Source of the DNA: Acidobacteriota bacterium
Lineage (GTDB): Bacteria > Acidobacteriota > Terriglobia > Acidiferrales > UBA7541
NCBI GenBank assembly: GCA_013286465.1
Contig: JABDFR010000021.1
Coordinates: forward strand, 1-45,720
Length of the DNA: 45,720 bases
Direction of reading: 5' to 3'
Shown here: piece by piece, positions 26,275-35,506 of the stretch
Layout: every line of letters begins with the position of its first letter
Position numbering within the stretch: position 1 is the first letter of the stretch
The notes under the pieces: generated by a model
What the model saw: the letters and a program-made list of their open reading frames with translations, nothing else
Told to the model about the DNA's origin: nothing
Database searches by the model: none
Translations under genes and position numbers: made by a program

Positions 26275-27996
26275 TTACCGCTCGGATAGCTCGAAGACAG
26301 ATTCTTGTTCTGCTGACTTTTTGAGCCCGGATTTTCGGGTTGGGGGCTTGCGACGGGTCACCGACGATCTTTCGTCGCTGGAATCTGAGGAATCGCTCAG
26401 GGTGAACTGGCCTACCAGCTTTCGCAGGCCTGTTGCTAACTGCGAGAGGGAATCGCAGGATCGGGCGGCGTCTTCGGAAGCTGCGGCGGTTTCGTTGCTG
26501 ATGCCGGTGATGCGATCGATGGTAGTGTTCACCTCGGCCACCGCGGAGGACTGCTCGGTGGTAGCCGCGGCGATTTGATTCACCATTTCGCCGACGATTC
26601 CTGCCAGGCGCACGATTTCCTTCAGGGCGTCGCCGGCCAGGATGGTTTTCTTCACGCCTTCCTTTACTAGATCGGTGCCCACGTCCATCGCTTCGATGGT
26701 GCTGATGGTTTCTTCCTGGATACGTTTGATTTTTTGGGCGATTTCCGCGGTGGCGTGAGCGGTGCGTTCGGCGAGCTTGCGGACTTCATCGGCGACGACG
26801 GCGAAGCCGCGGCCTTGTTCGCCGGCGCGAGCAGCTTCGATGGCCGCATTGAGCGCGAGAAGATTGGTTTGATCGGCGATGTCGTCGATCACTCCGCTGA
26901 TTTCTCCGATTTGCTTGGAGCCTTCGCCGAGATCGCGCACCCGCTTCGATGCTTCCTCGACCGAAGTAGAGATGAGATGAATTTCTTCGAGAGTCTCGTT
27001 GACGATTTTTCCACCCGATTGCGCGGCGGCTACCGCTTGCTGCGCGGATTCCGCGGCGCGATGGGAATTCTCGGAAACCTGCGAAACCACGGTGACCATC
27101 TCGACCATGGCGTGGGCGACCTGCGCAGCCTGCTCGCGCTGCTCGCGGGCCTTTCCTGCGGTATCGGCGGAGCTGGCCAGCAATTCCTCGCTGGCGCTCG
27201 AAACGCGCCCGGCGCTGGCGGTAACTTGAGAAATGGTATCGTGCAATTTTTCGATGGACTGATTGAGCCAACCTGCCACTACCCCGAGTTCGTCCTTCCG
27301 GTCATCCTCGAGGTGATGGGTCAAGTTTCCCGCCGCCATTTGTTTCAGCTCATCGCTCACGAGCGCAAGCCGCTGATTGATTTCGCGCGCCGTGCGAAAG
27401 GCGATCACGAAAAGCAGCACCGACGACAGCACGCATATCAGCATGATGGCCAACTTCGAGCGCGCAGCGACGCGATTGGCATCAGATTCCGAGCGCTTCG
27501 ATTCGGCTTGCAGCTTGTCGTTCACCGCATCCATTTTGTCGCGGAGGTCTTGATAGTTTTGGAGAAAATCGCCGAGCAGCGCGCCGGCGGCCGCGGCATT
27601 CTTGCGGGCATCGGAAATCTTCGCCGCTTTTCCGACGTACTCGTTGCCGGCGCTGATTTCCTCGTCGAGAGATTTGCGCGCATCAGCCCCGCGCGTGAGA
27701 GACAGCGCGGCGCCCAGGCGATCTTGAAACAGCTTTTGATGATCGGCGAGTTCAGACGTGGCAGTGTCCTGCGCATCGCCCGAAGCAGTAAGCATTTTTG
27801 AAACGTCAGCGCGTGTGAGATCCAGAAACGCGCTGGCTTCCATATGATTGCGAATCGCCGAGCTGGTCGAGCCCACGTCCGCAACGCCGGCCGAGACTTG
27901 CGAGATGCCCCACAGTCCGGAAAGGCCGACCGCGACGCTGAAAACCAGACCGAGCAAGCCCAGTCCGTAGAGCTTTTGGCGAATAGTGAGATTCAT
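26275..27996 (-). CDS. methyl-accepting chemotaxis protein
   Basis: A 573-residue transmembrane chemoreceptor. TM1 is at about 11-34; a periplasmic helical domain of four-helix-bundle type (35-180) follows; TM2 is at about 182-203 ([19 protein letters not shown]); HAMP at 204-257; then the cytoplasmic coiled-coil signalling domain with the conserved hairpin tip [20 protein letters not shown] near 390-412, which contacts CheA/CheW. The C-terminus ([11 protein letters not shown]) lacks the NWETF-type pentapeptide for CheR/CheB tethering. The start has GGAG 5 nt upstream. It is the last gene of a three-gene operon behind a barrel protein and a phosphate-binding-like protein (30-base gap). This suggests that it senses the ligand captured by the latter; that is inference. 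No che genes are nearby. Confidence 0.94.
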   Translation of the reverse strand: MNLTIRQKLYGLGLLGLVFSVAVGLSGLWGISQVSAGVADVGSTSSAIRNHMEASAFLDLTRADVSKMLTASGDAQDTATSELADHQKLFQDRLGAALSLTRGADARKSLDEEISAGNEYVGKAAKISDARKNAAAAGALLGDFLQNYQDLRDKMDAVNDKLQAESKRSESDANRVAARSKLAIMLICVLSSVLLFVIAFRTAREINQRLALVSDELKQMAAGNLTHHLEDDRKDELGVVAGWLNQSIEKLHDTISQVTASAGRVSSASEELLASSADTAGKAREQREQAAQVAHAMVEMVTVVSQVSENSHRAAESAQQAVAAAQSGGKIVNETLEEIHLISTSVEEASKRVRDLGEGSKQIGEISGVIDDIADQTNLLALNAAIEAARAGEQGRGFAVVADEVRKLAERTAHATAEIAQKIKRIQEETISTIEAMDVGTDLVKEGVKKTILAGDALKEIVRLAGIVGEMVNQIAAATTEQSSAVAEVNTTIDRITGISNETAAASEDAARSCDSLSQLATGLRKLVGQFTLSDSSDSSDERSSVTRRKPPTRKSGLKKSAEQESVFELSER

Positions 27997-28026
27997 ATAA
28001 GCTCCGGCGTTGTCGTGCGATGCGTC

Positions 28027-28479
28027 TCAGGGAATTTTAAGAACTACTTTTACAGTATCGTCCGCGTCCGCTTTCATCACGTAGCCCACTGCGCCAGGAT
28101 TCCCGGCCACCGTCGTCTTCATTTGCGACGCCGAAGACATATCCTTCGGAGGCGCAGTGACTTTCCCCGTAAAAGCGGCCTGCATGAAGTATTTGGTGTA
28201 TTCGGCGTCAGACATTTTGAAGATTTCGCGGAGAACGACGGCGCGTTCGGGCGAGCCAGCCGCAGCCATCAGAACGCTGACGCGTTTGCCGCTGGGCCAG
28301 GTGGTTTTGTCGCCCATGAAGATTTTCTTGGCATCGGCCAGCGAGAGATCCGAGATGGTGTTGGCTTTGTTGACGATCAGGTCCACTTCGTCCGCTGCCG
28401 AGACGCGCCCGGGCGGCAAGACGAGCGAGATAAAGATAAGGAGAGCGGCGGTCGCTAGTGTCAAGAATCGTTTGTTCAC
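28027..28479 (-). CDS. small periplasmic phosphate-binding-like (PstS-like) protein
   Basis: A 150-residue exported protein. Its signal peptide covers residues 1-28 (LTLATAALLIFISLVLPPGRVSA). The mature part resembles one lobe of the type II periplasmic binding fold: IVNKANTISDLSLADAKKIFMGDKTTWPSGKRV, then MKTTVAGNPGAVGYVM at the C-terminus. The SLADAKKIFMGDKTTWPSG stretch is typical of the PstS-like/phosphate-binding short family. It is about half the length of a full PstS and lacks the second lobe. The start is GTG with AGGAG 6 nt upstream; the TAA of the upstream barrel gene overlaps this SD, so translation is probably coupled. Ligand identity is inferred from family resemblance only. Confidence 0.85.
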   Translation of the reverse strand: MNKRFLTLATAALLIFISLVLPPGRVSAADEVDLIVNKANTISDLSLADAKKIFMGDKTTWPSGKRVSVLMAAAGSPERAVVLREIFKMSDAEYTKYFMQAAFTGKVTAPPKDMSSASQMKTTVAGNPGAVGYVMKADADDTVKVVLKIP

Positions 28480-28491
28480 GGTCGTCTCCTG

Positions 28492-29943
28492 TTAGAAGGA
28501 AAAGCTGAATTGCGTCGCGATCGAGTTGTAGCTGTTCAGATTACGTTGCGAAAAGCGGTCGTATTGCAGTTTGATCGCGGCGAAATTATTGACGTCATAG
28601 CGAATTCCGCCGGTGGCGTCATTCTGGCGGCTCACGAAGACGTCGGCGCCGGCTCCGTTGAAGAGCGGATCGGCATCGTTGGCGTTTTCCCAGGCATAGC
28701 GGAAATACGGGCGAAACTTTCCGAATGCGTAAGAGACCTGCGTGTAGAAGCCGGGAACGTGGAAGACCTTTAAGTCTGCCGCATCGTTGCGGACGACGAT
28801 GGCTTCGTTCAACCACTCAAGCCGCGCATTGGTATAGACGACGTAGGCGTCCATGATGGCCTGATTGATTTTCGGGTTGCCGGGGGAGGTGATGTCGTCG
28901 TGATAGATAGAAAATCCCGGGACGAAGCCGGACAATGCTTTCGGGTGTGCGGAGATATTGATGTTGAAAGATTTTCCCTGATTGTCGTCGACACGATTCT
29001 GCGCGGGCTCGGCGCCGGGGAGGTGAGAGCGGCCGTTGCCCACTTCGGCGACGTAGTGCAGGCCCAGGCTGCCCGAAGGGATGTCCCCGTTCATGGAAAG
29101 ACCGATTTCCTGCAAAGGCAGGAACCCGCCGTCATCATCGAAGCGGAAAAACAGAGGGCGGCCGATGGCTGTTGAGAACCATTGGATGTGGTGAAAGGTC
29201 GCGTTGTAGTAGCCGATGTCGGTGTGATAGCGGCCGATTCCGAAAGTGAAATGATCGTTAAATTTATACTGAAACATCAGGCGTTCGAGATCGGGCTCGA
29301 TAGTGTTGTCAGGTTGCGCGAGGAAGATGACTTCCCCGAGGACCGATGCTTTGTCGGTGAGGCGCGAATTCAGGAATAGATCGAGGGAGCCGAGCAGGAA
29401 TGAATTTGTGCCGTGATCTTGGTCGGTGGCCTGATAGCCGACATCACCATAGACGCTGAGGTGAAGGCGCGGAGAAACTTCATTGACGTCCGTATCCGGG
29501 GCCGGAGATGCAGCGGCGCTCGGAGCAGAGGTCGCGGCCGACGGCGCAGGAGCAGCGGCAGGAGACGCTGCAGAAGCAGCCGCCACAGTTGGTGGAGCAG
29601 TTGAGGCCGGGAATGGAAGAGGACTAGAGTCGGTGGACTTCGGTGCGGCGCCTCGTCCTTCGAGTTCTTCGACGCGCGCTTGCAATTGCTGGATCTGCTG
29701 CGTCAGCAATTGGATTACTTCGTGATCCGAGGCTACGGGTTGATTATCCGTAGCGGCGGGATTGGCGGGTTTGTTCTTGTCCTTGTCAGTCGCGGTTTTT
29801 GTGTCCGGCTTTTTATCATCATCGGCATGGACCGCCGGAGTGCAGGCTATTGCGAGCAGCGCAGCAAGCGCGAGGGCGAGAATGTGGGAGAGAGTGTGGC
29901 TCGCGGTGCTGGGAACGGCGGGGCCCGATTTCGTCTTCAACAT
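28492..29943 (-). CDS. outer-membrane beta-barrel protein with coiled-coil N-terminus
   Basis: A 483-residue protein. A signal peptide ends near A40 (PAVHA/DDDKK). A charged linker follows, then a short coiled coil (74-97, EVIQLLTQQIQQLQARVEEL), a long Ala/Pro/Ser-rich spacer (101-150) and a porin-like barrel (157-483). The barrel has alternating aromatic strands and a C-terminal QFSFSF ending in Phe. The start is set by GGAG 7 nt before the ATG at 29943; a further upstream ATG gives a non-signal-like, basic N-terminus. The coiled coil plus spacer resembles trimeric porins that anchor to peptidoglycan or the periplasm. First gene of the barrel, binding-protein, chemoreceptor operon. A phosphate or oxyanion channel role is only suggested by the neighbour. 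Confidence 0.85.
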   Translation of the reverse strand: MLKTKSGPAVPSTASHTLSHILALALAALLAIACTPAVHADDDKKPDTKTATDKDKNKPANPAATDNQPVASDHEVIQLLTQQIQQLQARVEELEGRGAAPKSTDSSPLPFPASTAPPTVAAASAASPAAAPAPSAATSAPSAAASPAPDTDVNEVSPRLHLSVYGDVGYQATDQDHGTNSFLLGSLDLFLNSRLTDKASVLGEVIFLAQPDNTIEPDLERLMFQYKFNDHFTFGIGRYHTDIGYYNATFHHIQWFSTAIGRPLFFRFDDDGGFLPLQEIGLSMNGDIPSGSLGLHYVAEVGNGRSHLPGAEPAQNRVDDNQGKSFNINISAHPKALSGFVPGFSIYHDDITSPGNPKINQAIMDAYVVYTNARLEWLNEAIVVRNDAADLKVFHVPGFYTQVSYAFGKFRPYFRYAWENANDADPLFNGAGADVFVSRQNDATGGIRYDVNNFAAIKLQYDRFSQRNLNSYNSIATQFSFSF

Positions 29944-30134
29944 TTTACGTCTCCGTTTGAAAGGGGCTATTTTTCGCTCAAATTCAAGAGCTACGCGACG
30001 ACAGGCCTGGTGGCCTTTTGACGCACAATTCATCAATTTGAGTAATCGGCTTTGTTCGGCGGGGCTTGAGTATTTGTGGGGGATAGATGTTGCATTGGTA
30101 CCCGCGTTGCGAGAACCTCGGGCGGGAAACTGAG

Positions 30135-31844
30135 ATGGCGGAACGGGCTGAAGTGGACGCGGTGAAGGTTGGCGCCGGGCGGACGTATGAGGTGTCGAAT
30201 CAGGTGGCGCCGCTGGTGGGGCATAACCTTTATACGAGCGACCGCACGTTGCGAGAGGCTGTGCGTCGGGAGAACGGCGGCTGGGCCGAGGAGGATTTAG
30301 TTCGTCTGGGCGGATTGCTGGGCGGCGAAGAGGCGCAACGCTGGGGATTTGACGCTAATGAGAATGAGCCGGTGTTGCATACGCATGATGCGGCGGGGAA
30401 CCGGCGGGATGAGGTGGTGTTTCATCCGTCGTGGCATCAATTGATGCGCACTTCGGTGGAAGCGCGCATCCATTCTTTGCCGTGGGTGGATAGCCGGGCA
30501 GGCGCGCATGTAGCGCGCGCAGCGCTTCTGATGCTGACAGCCGAAAATGAATTGGGCCATACCTGCCCGATTTCCATGACGTTTTCTTCGGTCGCAGCTC
30601 TGCGCACCGATCCGGATTTAGCCCGCCAGTGGGAATCCAAAATAATTTCCGCGCATTACGATCCGTCCTTCCAGCCCGCGTCTGCCAAATCCGGAAATTT
30701 GATCGGCATGGGCATGACTGAAAAGCAGGGTGGCTCCGACGTGCGCGCCAATACCACTCGCGCCGAGCGCATCGGAAATTCGCGCGAGTATGTGATCACC
30801 GGGCATAAATGGTTTTGCTCCGCGCCAATGTGCGATGCCTTTTTAATTTTGGCGCAGGCTCCCAAAGGTCTTTCCTGTTTCTTCCTGCCGCGCTGGACGC
30901 CGGCCGGTGATCGCAATGGATTTTTCATTCAGCGCCTGAAGCGCAAGATGGGCAATCGTTCGAATGCGTCGAGCGAAGTGGAATTTGTAGATGCCTGGGC
31001 GCAGTTAGTGGGCGAAGAAGGGCGCGGGGTGCAAACCATCATCGAGATGGTGCATCACACGCGCCTCGATTGCACGATCGCGTCGGCGGGCTTGATGCGC
31101 CAGGCCGCGGTGCAGGCCGTGCATTATGCGCGGCACCGGCGCGCCTTCGGAAAGCTGCTGAGCGAGCAGCCGCTGATGCAGAACGTGCTGGCGGATTTGA
31201 TTGTGGAGTCGGAAGCCGCCACTTTATTGATGGTGCGATTGGCAAAAGCGTTCGATGCGCGAGCTGCCGATGAGCGCGAGCGCAGCTTCGCGCGCGTGGT
31301 CGCGGCCATCGCGAAATTTTGGCTCTGCAAGCGCGCCTACACGCAGGTAGGCGAAGCCCTCGAATGCCACGGTGGAAACGGCTACGTCGAAGAATCCATC
31401 ATGCCGCGTCTGTATCGGGAAGCCCCGCTCTATTCCATCTGGGAAGGATCGGGAAACGTAATCTGTCTGGATATTCTCCGCGCGCTGGCGAAAGATCCCT
31501 CGGCCATCGATGTGCTCGTCGCAGAACTGCGCCCAGCGGCGGAAGCAGATCCCCGCTTCGCCGCATTTCTCTCCGGCCTCGAATCCACGCTAGCGAAATT
31601 GAGTCATCGCCCCGCCAGCGACATCGATGCCGCCAACGCGGAACGCGAAGCCCGCCGCCTCGCCGAAAAATTAGCCCTGGGATTACAAGCGTCGCTGCTC
31701 GTGCGCCACGGATTGCCCGCAGTCGCCGAAGCATTCCTAGCCTCGCGAATCGTAGGAATCTCCGGGTATACGTTTGGGACTTTGCCGGGCGGAGCAGACT
31801 TCCCCGGGATTGTGACGACGTTTGCGCAGCCGTTCGAGAGCTGA
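30135..31844 (+). CDS. aidB: AidB-like acyl-CoA dehydrogenase
   Basis: A 569-residue flavoprotein of the AidB branch of acyl-CoA dehydrogenases, associated in E. coli with the adaptive response to alkylating agents (DNA binding and isovaleryl-CoA dehydrogenase activity reported). Diagnostic features are GMGMTEKQGGSDVRANTTRA, KWFCSAPMCDAFLILAQ, KMGNRSNASSEVEF, LECHGGNGYVEESIMPRLYR and LYSIWEGSGNVICLDILRAL, all close to E. coli AidB. The AidB-type N-terminus (NLYTSDRTLREAVRRENGGW) is present. The chosen ATG at 30135 leaves a lead comparable to AidB; an ATG at 30087 would add 16 residues. No Ada/AlkB genes are near. Divergent from the barrel operon across about 190 bases. Confidence 0.9.
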   Translation: MAERAEVDAVKVGAGRTYEVSNQVAPLVGHNLYTSDRTLREAVRRENGGWAEEDLVRLGGLLGGEEAQRWGFDANENEPVLHTHDAAGNRRDEVVFHPSWHQLMRTSVEARIHSLPWVDSRAGAHVARAALLMLTAENELGHTCPISMTFSSVAALRTDPDLARQWESKIISAHYDPSFQPASAKSGNLIGMGMTEKQGGSDVRANTTRAERIGNSREYVITGHKWFCSAPMCDAFLILAQAPKGLSCFFLPRWTPAGDRNGFFIQRLKRKMGNRSNASSEVEFVDAWAQLVGEEGRGVQTIIEMVHHTRLDCTIASAGLMRQAAVQAVHYARHRRAFGKLLSEQPLMQNVLADLIVESEAATLLMVRLAKAFDARAADERERSFARVVAAIAKFWLCKRAYTQVGEALECHGGNGYVEESIMPRLYREAPLYSIWEGSGNVICLDILRALAKDPSAIDVLVAELRPAAEADPRFAAFLSGLESTLAKLSHRPASDIDAANAEREARRLAEKLALGLQASLLVRHGLPAVAEAFLASRIVGISGYTFGTLPGGADFPGIVTTFAQPFES

Positions 31845-32289
31845 ATCTGATCTTGCCTTACCGGTGTGAGCTCCCCGCATTCATGCGGAGGAGGAGCGCT
31901 TCAGCGCTCCGAAAAAGCGCCGCCTTCAAAATTGCGCTTTAGCGCTGGGCATTTCTTCTGCGGCACCTTCTACGTACTTCCGCGACTGGTGCTATGGTGT
32001 CCGTCGTCCGTCCCTGATAACTTGCCCGTGGAAAATTGCGGATGAACGCCTCAACCCCACCACCGAAAAACATCGCCAAAGGCGCCCCGACTCTACCCGC
32101 TTCTAATCGAGGCACGAAATGATTAGAAATCGACGTAACCCGCTGAAAATAAAGCTCGAAGGTAATTTCTAATCGCTACAAAAAGGGCACTTTGAAAAGC
32201 GCGTTCACAGGCTCGCAGGGCGTCGGGCACCCTGGATCAATCGTCCGCTAAAAGGGGGCCGAACTGCGGGAGGGCTAAAGCACCCTCCC
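31845..32289. other. intergenic region with adjacent hairpins and repeated TTCTAATC motifs
   Basis: About 445 bases between convergent genes. Two small perfect hairpins lie at 31875-31888 (CCGCAT-TC-ATGCGG) and 31893-31910 (GGAGCGCT-TC-AGCGCTCC), a position suited to mRNA 3' ends, but without U-runs. Further on, TTCTAATC occurs at 32101, inverted at 32121 and direct again at 32167. A dispersed-repeat copy ends the region. No gene was recognised. Confidence 0.5.
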
Positions 32290-32293
32290 CTAC
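32258..32293 (+). repeat. dispersed palindromic repeat, copy 9, overlapping a stop codon
   Basis: GCCGAACTGCGGGAGGGCTA, then AAGCACCCTCCCCTAC. The CTA at 32290-32292 is the TAG stop of the membrane-protein gene on the minus strand. Confidence 0.7.
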
Positions 32294-33798
32294 GGGATTT
32301 GGCAGACGCTCACTGCATCATTTGAATAGGGGCAGTCGAGGCCAGGCGTTTGTGGATTTTGGACGATTACCCAGGTCACTTTATTTTCGCGCTTCAATCG
32401 CTGGAAATCTTCCAGGCGGAATTTTTCCCAATTCTTTCTCGTATCCAGCTCCAGCTTCCATTGCCAGGCCAGATCCGGAAAAACTTCGACTACCGAATTG
32501 TCCTTGTAGGCATCGACGAGCATGCTGCGTTCGGCGATGCCGCGGAAACCGTAGATATCTTCGCCGGGCCGCACCATGTACTTCGGATCGAGCGCGAAGA
32601 GCGCGTCTTGCGGCGTGTTGGCGCTGCTCCACTCGAAGGCTTGCACCCATTTATTTTTCGCCGGGCGGCCGGGCCATTCGATGTGGTAGCTCGAGGCAAA
32701 CTCCTGGCGTTGCGCGTAGAACATGCCCGCCGCGATCGGCGCGAGGATGAGCAGCCAAAGCAGCGGCTTCGCTTTCATGAAATATTTTCCCAGCAGCGCG
32801 CCGGTGAAAAGAATGAAGAGGACGTAGGTGAAATGAAGAATGCGCATAGGTTCCAGGCGCACCCAGGTTTGATTGCGAGTAAATTCGGTCATGGCGACGG
32901 CGACGACAATGCCGATGCTACTCGACAGCGCCAACCGGCGGCAGATGCGCGTGAAGACCGTCAGGTTTTCGCGCTCGGCGATCTTTGAAAAATATCCCAA
33001 AATCAAAATGGGGCCGATGGCCCCGAGCCATTCATACCATTGCCATTTGAAAGGATATTGGAAATCGCGGCCGGCCATGACTTCGCGCCAAATGGGATTG
33101 GGCGGCTCGCCAAGCGGGATCGCAGCCGCCAGCATTGCGGGGCGCGATGCGCGCAACGACAGCGGCCACGGAAAAGCGAGCACCGCGAGATGACAAATTC
33201 CGTAGATGCCCATGGTCGGATGCGCCAGTACCGCGAGCAGCATCCACGGAAAGGCGGAGAGTCGCGAGTCGATGATGGCCACTGCGGCAAAAAGCAGAAA
33301 TGCAGTCGCGAGTGTTCGCGGATGCAGATGCTGATCGATGATGAAAAGCGCCGTGCCGGTGACCGGCATGGTAAGCAGCGCGGCGAAAAGACCGACTCCG
33401 GCCCAATGCGCCCACGGTTCGCGAAAGCATCTGCGCAGCAAACGGAGGCATCCTAGCAAAACGAGAAAAATTCCGGCGACATGCCACAGAAATAATGTCC
33501 AGTCGACGGACAGGTGCGTGAGACGGACTGATGCTGCCATCGTTTGATGAAACAGCGTCCAGCGTATATAAAGCAGAAAGAAATTCGCATCGAAAGGATA
33601 GAGCGCAGGATTCAGAAGTTTTTTGATTGCCGGAAGGTAGACGGCCATGTCTTCGATGCCGGCGTGATAGCCGTGCACCAGAATGGCCGCGGCTGTCAGG
33701 CCGAAAAGGCACGCCAGATCTCGACCGTTTACACTCCGCGTCGGCCAATGACTGGCAGCTTGGCCCCGCGCAACTGAGATGTTAGATTTCCTGTTCAT
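32290..33798 (-). CDS. polytopic membrane protein of unknown function
   Basis: A 502-residue integral membrane protein with about ten predicted helices, the first near residues 29-45 (ACLFGLTAAAILVHGYHAG). A conserved loop, IEDMAVYLPAIKKLLNPALYPFDANFF, follows the first helix. A soluble C-terminal domain of about 110 residues (SSANTPQDALFALDPKYMVR ... SMLVDAYKDNSVVEVFPDLA) follows the last helix. This arrangement resembles GT-C-fold polytopic enzymes and DUF6798-type proteins, but no catalytic DD/ED motif can be assigned with confidence. The start at 33798 was preferred because the longer frame (33876) overlaps the divergent glycosyltransferase start. It is divergent from that gene, which hints at a shared role in glycan assembly; this is inference. 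Confidence 0.75.
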   Translation of the reverse strand: MNRKSNISVARGQAASHWPTRSVNGRDLACLFGLTAAAILVHGYHAGIEDMAVYLPAIKKLLNPALYPFDANFFLLYIRWTLFHQTMAASVRLTHLSVDWTLFLWHVAGIFLVLLGCLRLLRRCFREPWAHWAGVGLFAALLTMPVTGTALFIIDQHLHPRTLATAFLLFAAVAIIDSRLSAFPWMLLAVLAHPTMGIYGICHLAVLAFPWPLSLRASRPAMLAAAIPLGEPPNPIWREVMAGRDFQYPFKWQWYEWLGAIGPILILGYFSKIAERENLTVFTRICRRLALSSSIGIVVAVAMTEFTRNQTWVRLEPMRILHFTYVLFILFTGALLGKYFMKAKPLLWLLILAPIAAGMFYAQRQEFASSYHIEWPGRPAKNKWVQAFEWSSANTPQDALFALDPKYMVRPGEDIYGFRGIAERSMLVDAYKDNSVVEVFPDLAWQWKLELDTRKNWEKFRLEDFQRLKRENKVTWVIVQNPQTPGLDCPYSNDAVSVCQIP

Positions 33799-33874
33799 GA
33801 TGTTTAATGGAGGCGTTTTTTCGAAGCGAGTGTCCCGACCGCGCGTTCGGCAAGTGCGATTCGCGCGCAATTCC

Positions 33875-34651
33875 ATGGTAAAGAATCGCGCCGCTCGAAT
33901 TGCCTGTGTTGTGCTGCCGACGTTTAACGAAATTCAGAATTTGCCCCGGCTGCTTCCGCTGATTTTCCAGGAAGCCAAAAATATTCCGACGCACGAATTG
34001 CACGTGTTGGTTGTCGATGATGAATCGCCGGACGGGACGGCCGATTATGTCCGTACGGCGATGGGATTGTACCCCCGGCTACATCTTCTAACGAGAAAAA
34101 GGCAAGGACTCGGCGCGGCATACAAGCATGGCATTTCGCACGCGATCGATCTTCTCGATCCTGATTTGATTTTGCAGATGGACGCGGACTTTCAGCACGA
34201 TCCGGCGCAATTGCCGGAGATGATTCGTTTGAGCGAGGAAGGATACGATCTGGTGATCGGCTCCCGCTTCGCGGCCGGCACGAAAATTCCCGGGCTTTCG
34301 TGGCAGCGCAAATTGATAAGTCTTGGAGGGACGCGGTTGGTTTGGTGGTTTGGGCGGATTCCGCATATTCAGGATTGCACTTCCGGATTCCGCTGCATTC
34401 GCGCCGAGCTGATTACGACTTGTACTTTTGGGCCGTACTCGACGCGCGGCTATTCGTTTCAATCCTGGTTTTTGTGCGAACTTTTGCGCAACGGCGCGCG
34501 CTACATCGAAATTCCCATCGAATTTCCGCTGCGCGTGTATGGCTCCTCGAAACTCACCTCGCGCGATAAATTCGAATTCTTGGTGAGCTTGCTTCATCTT
34601 CCATTCCGTTCGCGGGACGGCCATTCAGAATCTCCTGAGGAACCCAACTAA
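33875..34651 (+). CDS. glycosyltransferase family 2, dolichol-phosphate-mannose-synthase-like
   Basis: A 258-residue GT2 enzyme of the DPM1-like branch, which transfers a sugar from GDP- or UDP-sugar to a polyprenyl phosphate at the cytoplasmic membrane face. Motifs: VVLPTFNEIQNLP at the start of the fold, VVDDESPDGTADYV (nucleotide-sugar Asp pair), the metal-binding DADFQHDP (DxD-like), and GSRFAAGTKIPGLSWQRKL, typical of DPM1. There is no C-terminal membrane domain, as in the human DPM1-type short form. The ATG at 33875 gives the expected N-terminus; the frame is open further 5' through the neighbour's promoter region. Divergent from the polytopic membrane protein 76 bases away. Confidence 0.9.
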   Translation: MVKNRAARIACVVLPTFNEIQNLPRLLPLIFQEAKNIPTHELHVLVVDDESPDGTADYVRTAMGLYPRLHLLTRKRQGLGAAYKHGISHAIDLLDPDLILQMDADFQHDPAQLPEMIRLSEEGYDLVIGSRFAAGTKIPGLSWQRKLISLGGTRLVWWFGRIPHIQDCTSGFRCIRAELITTCTFGPYSTRGYSFQSWFLCELLRNGARYIEIPIEFPLRVYGSSKLTSRDKFEFLVSLLHLPFRSRDGHSESPEEPN

Positions 34652-34748
34652 ATCGTATAATCACCGGGCTCGCGAAGCAGCGTGCGTTTATTTGCCTCGG
34701 GCGGATTCGGTGTGCTGGTTCTTAATTATTTAGCAGTGCGGAGGACTG

Positions 34749-35492
34749 ATGGAAATTTTGAGCAAGTATCTGGAATTAACAGTAAGTGACGGTACGGTGA
34801 TGCGCGCGTATGGCGCGCGGCCGAAAGATCCGGGTACATCGGTGGGCTTGATCATCGGGCAAGAAGCGTTTGGCGTGAATGCGCACATCCGCGATGTGAC
34901 CGAGCGATTTGCGCGCAAGGGATTCATCGCTCTTGCTCCGGAGTTTTTTCACCGGACTGCTCCCGGCTTTGAAGGGCGCTACGATGATTTTCAATCTGTG
35001 CTTCCGCACATGAAGGCGATGACCGAGGCGGGCAACGAAGCAGATTTGCGCGCGGCGTATGATTGGCTGCTTGCGAATCATGGCGCCACGTTGCCGGTGG
35101 CGTCGGTTGGATTTTGCATGGGCGGACGGTTGGCATTTTTGGGGGCGCTGACGCTACCGTTGAAATGCGCGGTGTCATTTTATGGCGGCGGCATCGCGCC
35201 CGGGGCCAGCGGGCCCGGATTAGTTGCGCGCGCGAAAGAGCTGCATGGGCCGATGTTGTTTTGTTGGGGCGGCCTCGACAAGCACATCACGCCGGAACAT
35301 TCGCGAGCGGTAGCGGATGGAATGCGCGCGGCGGGTAAGCCGTTCGTGAACGTGGATTTTTCGGACGCGGATCATGGTTTCTTTTGTGATGCGCGGCCGA
35401 CGTATTCGCCAGCCGCCGCGGCGGAGGCTTGGCCGCTGACGCTGGCGTTTCTTGCGTCGCACACGGGAGCTTCTCTGCCGCCGAAAGTCTGA
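34749..35492 (+). CDS. dienelactone hydrolase family protein
   Basis: A 247-residue alpha/beta hydrolase, probably cytosolic. It has a Cys-type triad of the dienelactone hydrolase family: nucleophile C123 in GFCMGGR, Asp D177 in WGGLDKHI, and His H209 in SDADHGFF. The conserved Glu of the oxyanion or arming motif is E39 in GQEAFG. In the ortho-cleavage pathway this family opens dienelactone to maleylacetate, but many homologues have other or unknown substrates and no aromatic-degradation genes are nearby. The start has a strong GGAGG 5 nt upstream. It is convergent with the esterase gene, separated by 14 bases. Confidence 0.9.
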   Translation: MEILSKYLELTVSDGTVMRAYGARPKDPGTSVGLIIGQEAFGVNAHIRDVTERFARKGFIALAPEFFHRTAPGFEGRYDDFQSVLPHMKAMTEAGNEADLRAAYDWLLANHGATLPVASVGFCMGGRLAFLGALTLPLKCAVSFYGGGIAPGASGPGLVARAKELHGPMLFCWGGLDKHITPEHSRAVADGMRAAGKPFVNVDFSDADHGFFCDARPTYSPAAAAEAWPLTLAFLASHTGASLPPKV

Positions 35493-35506
35493 CGCGCGGG
35501 CTCGAG

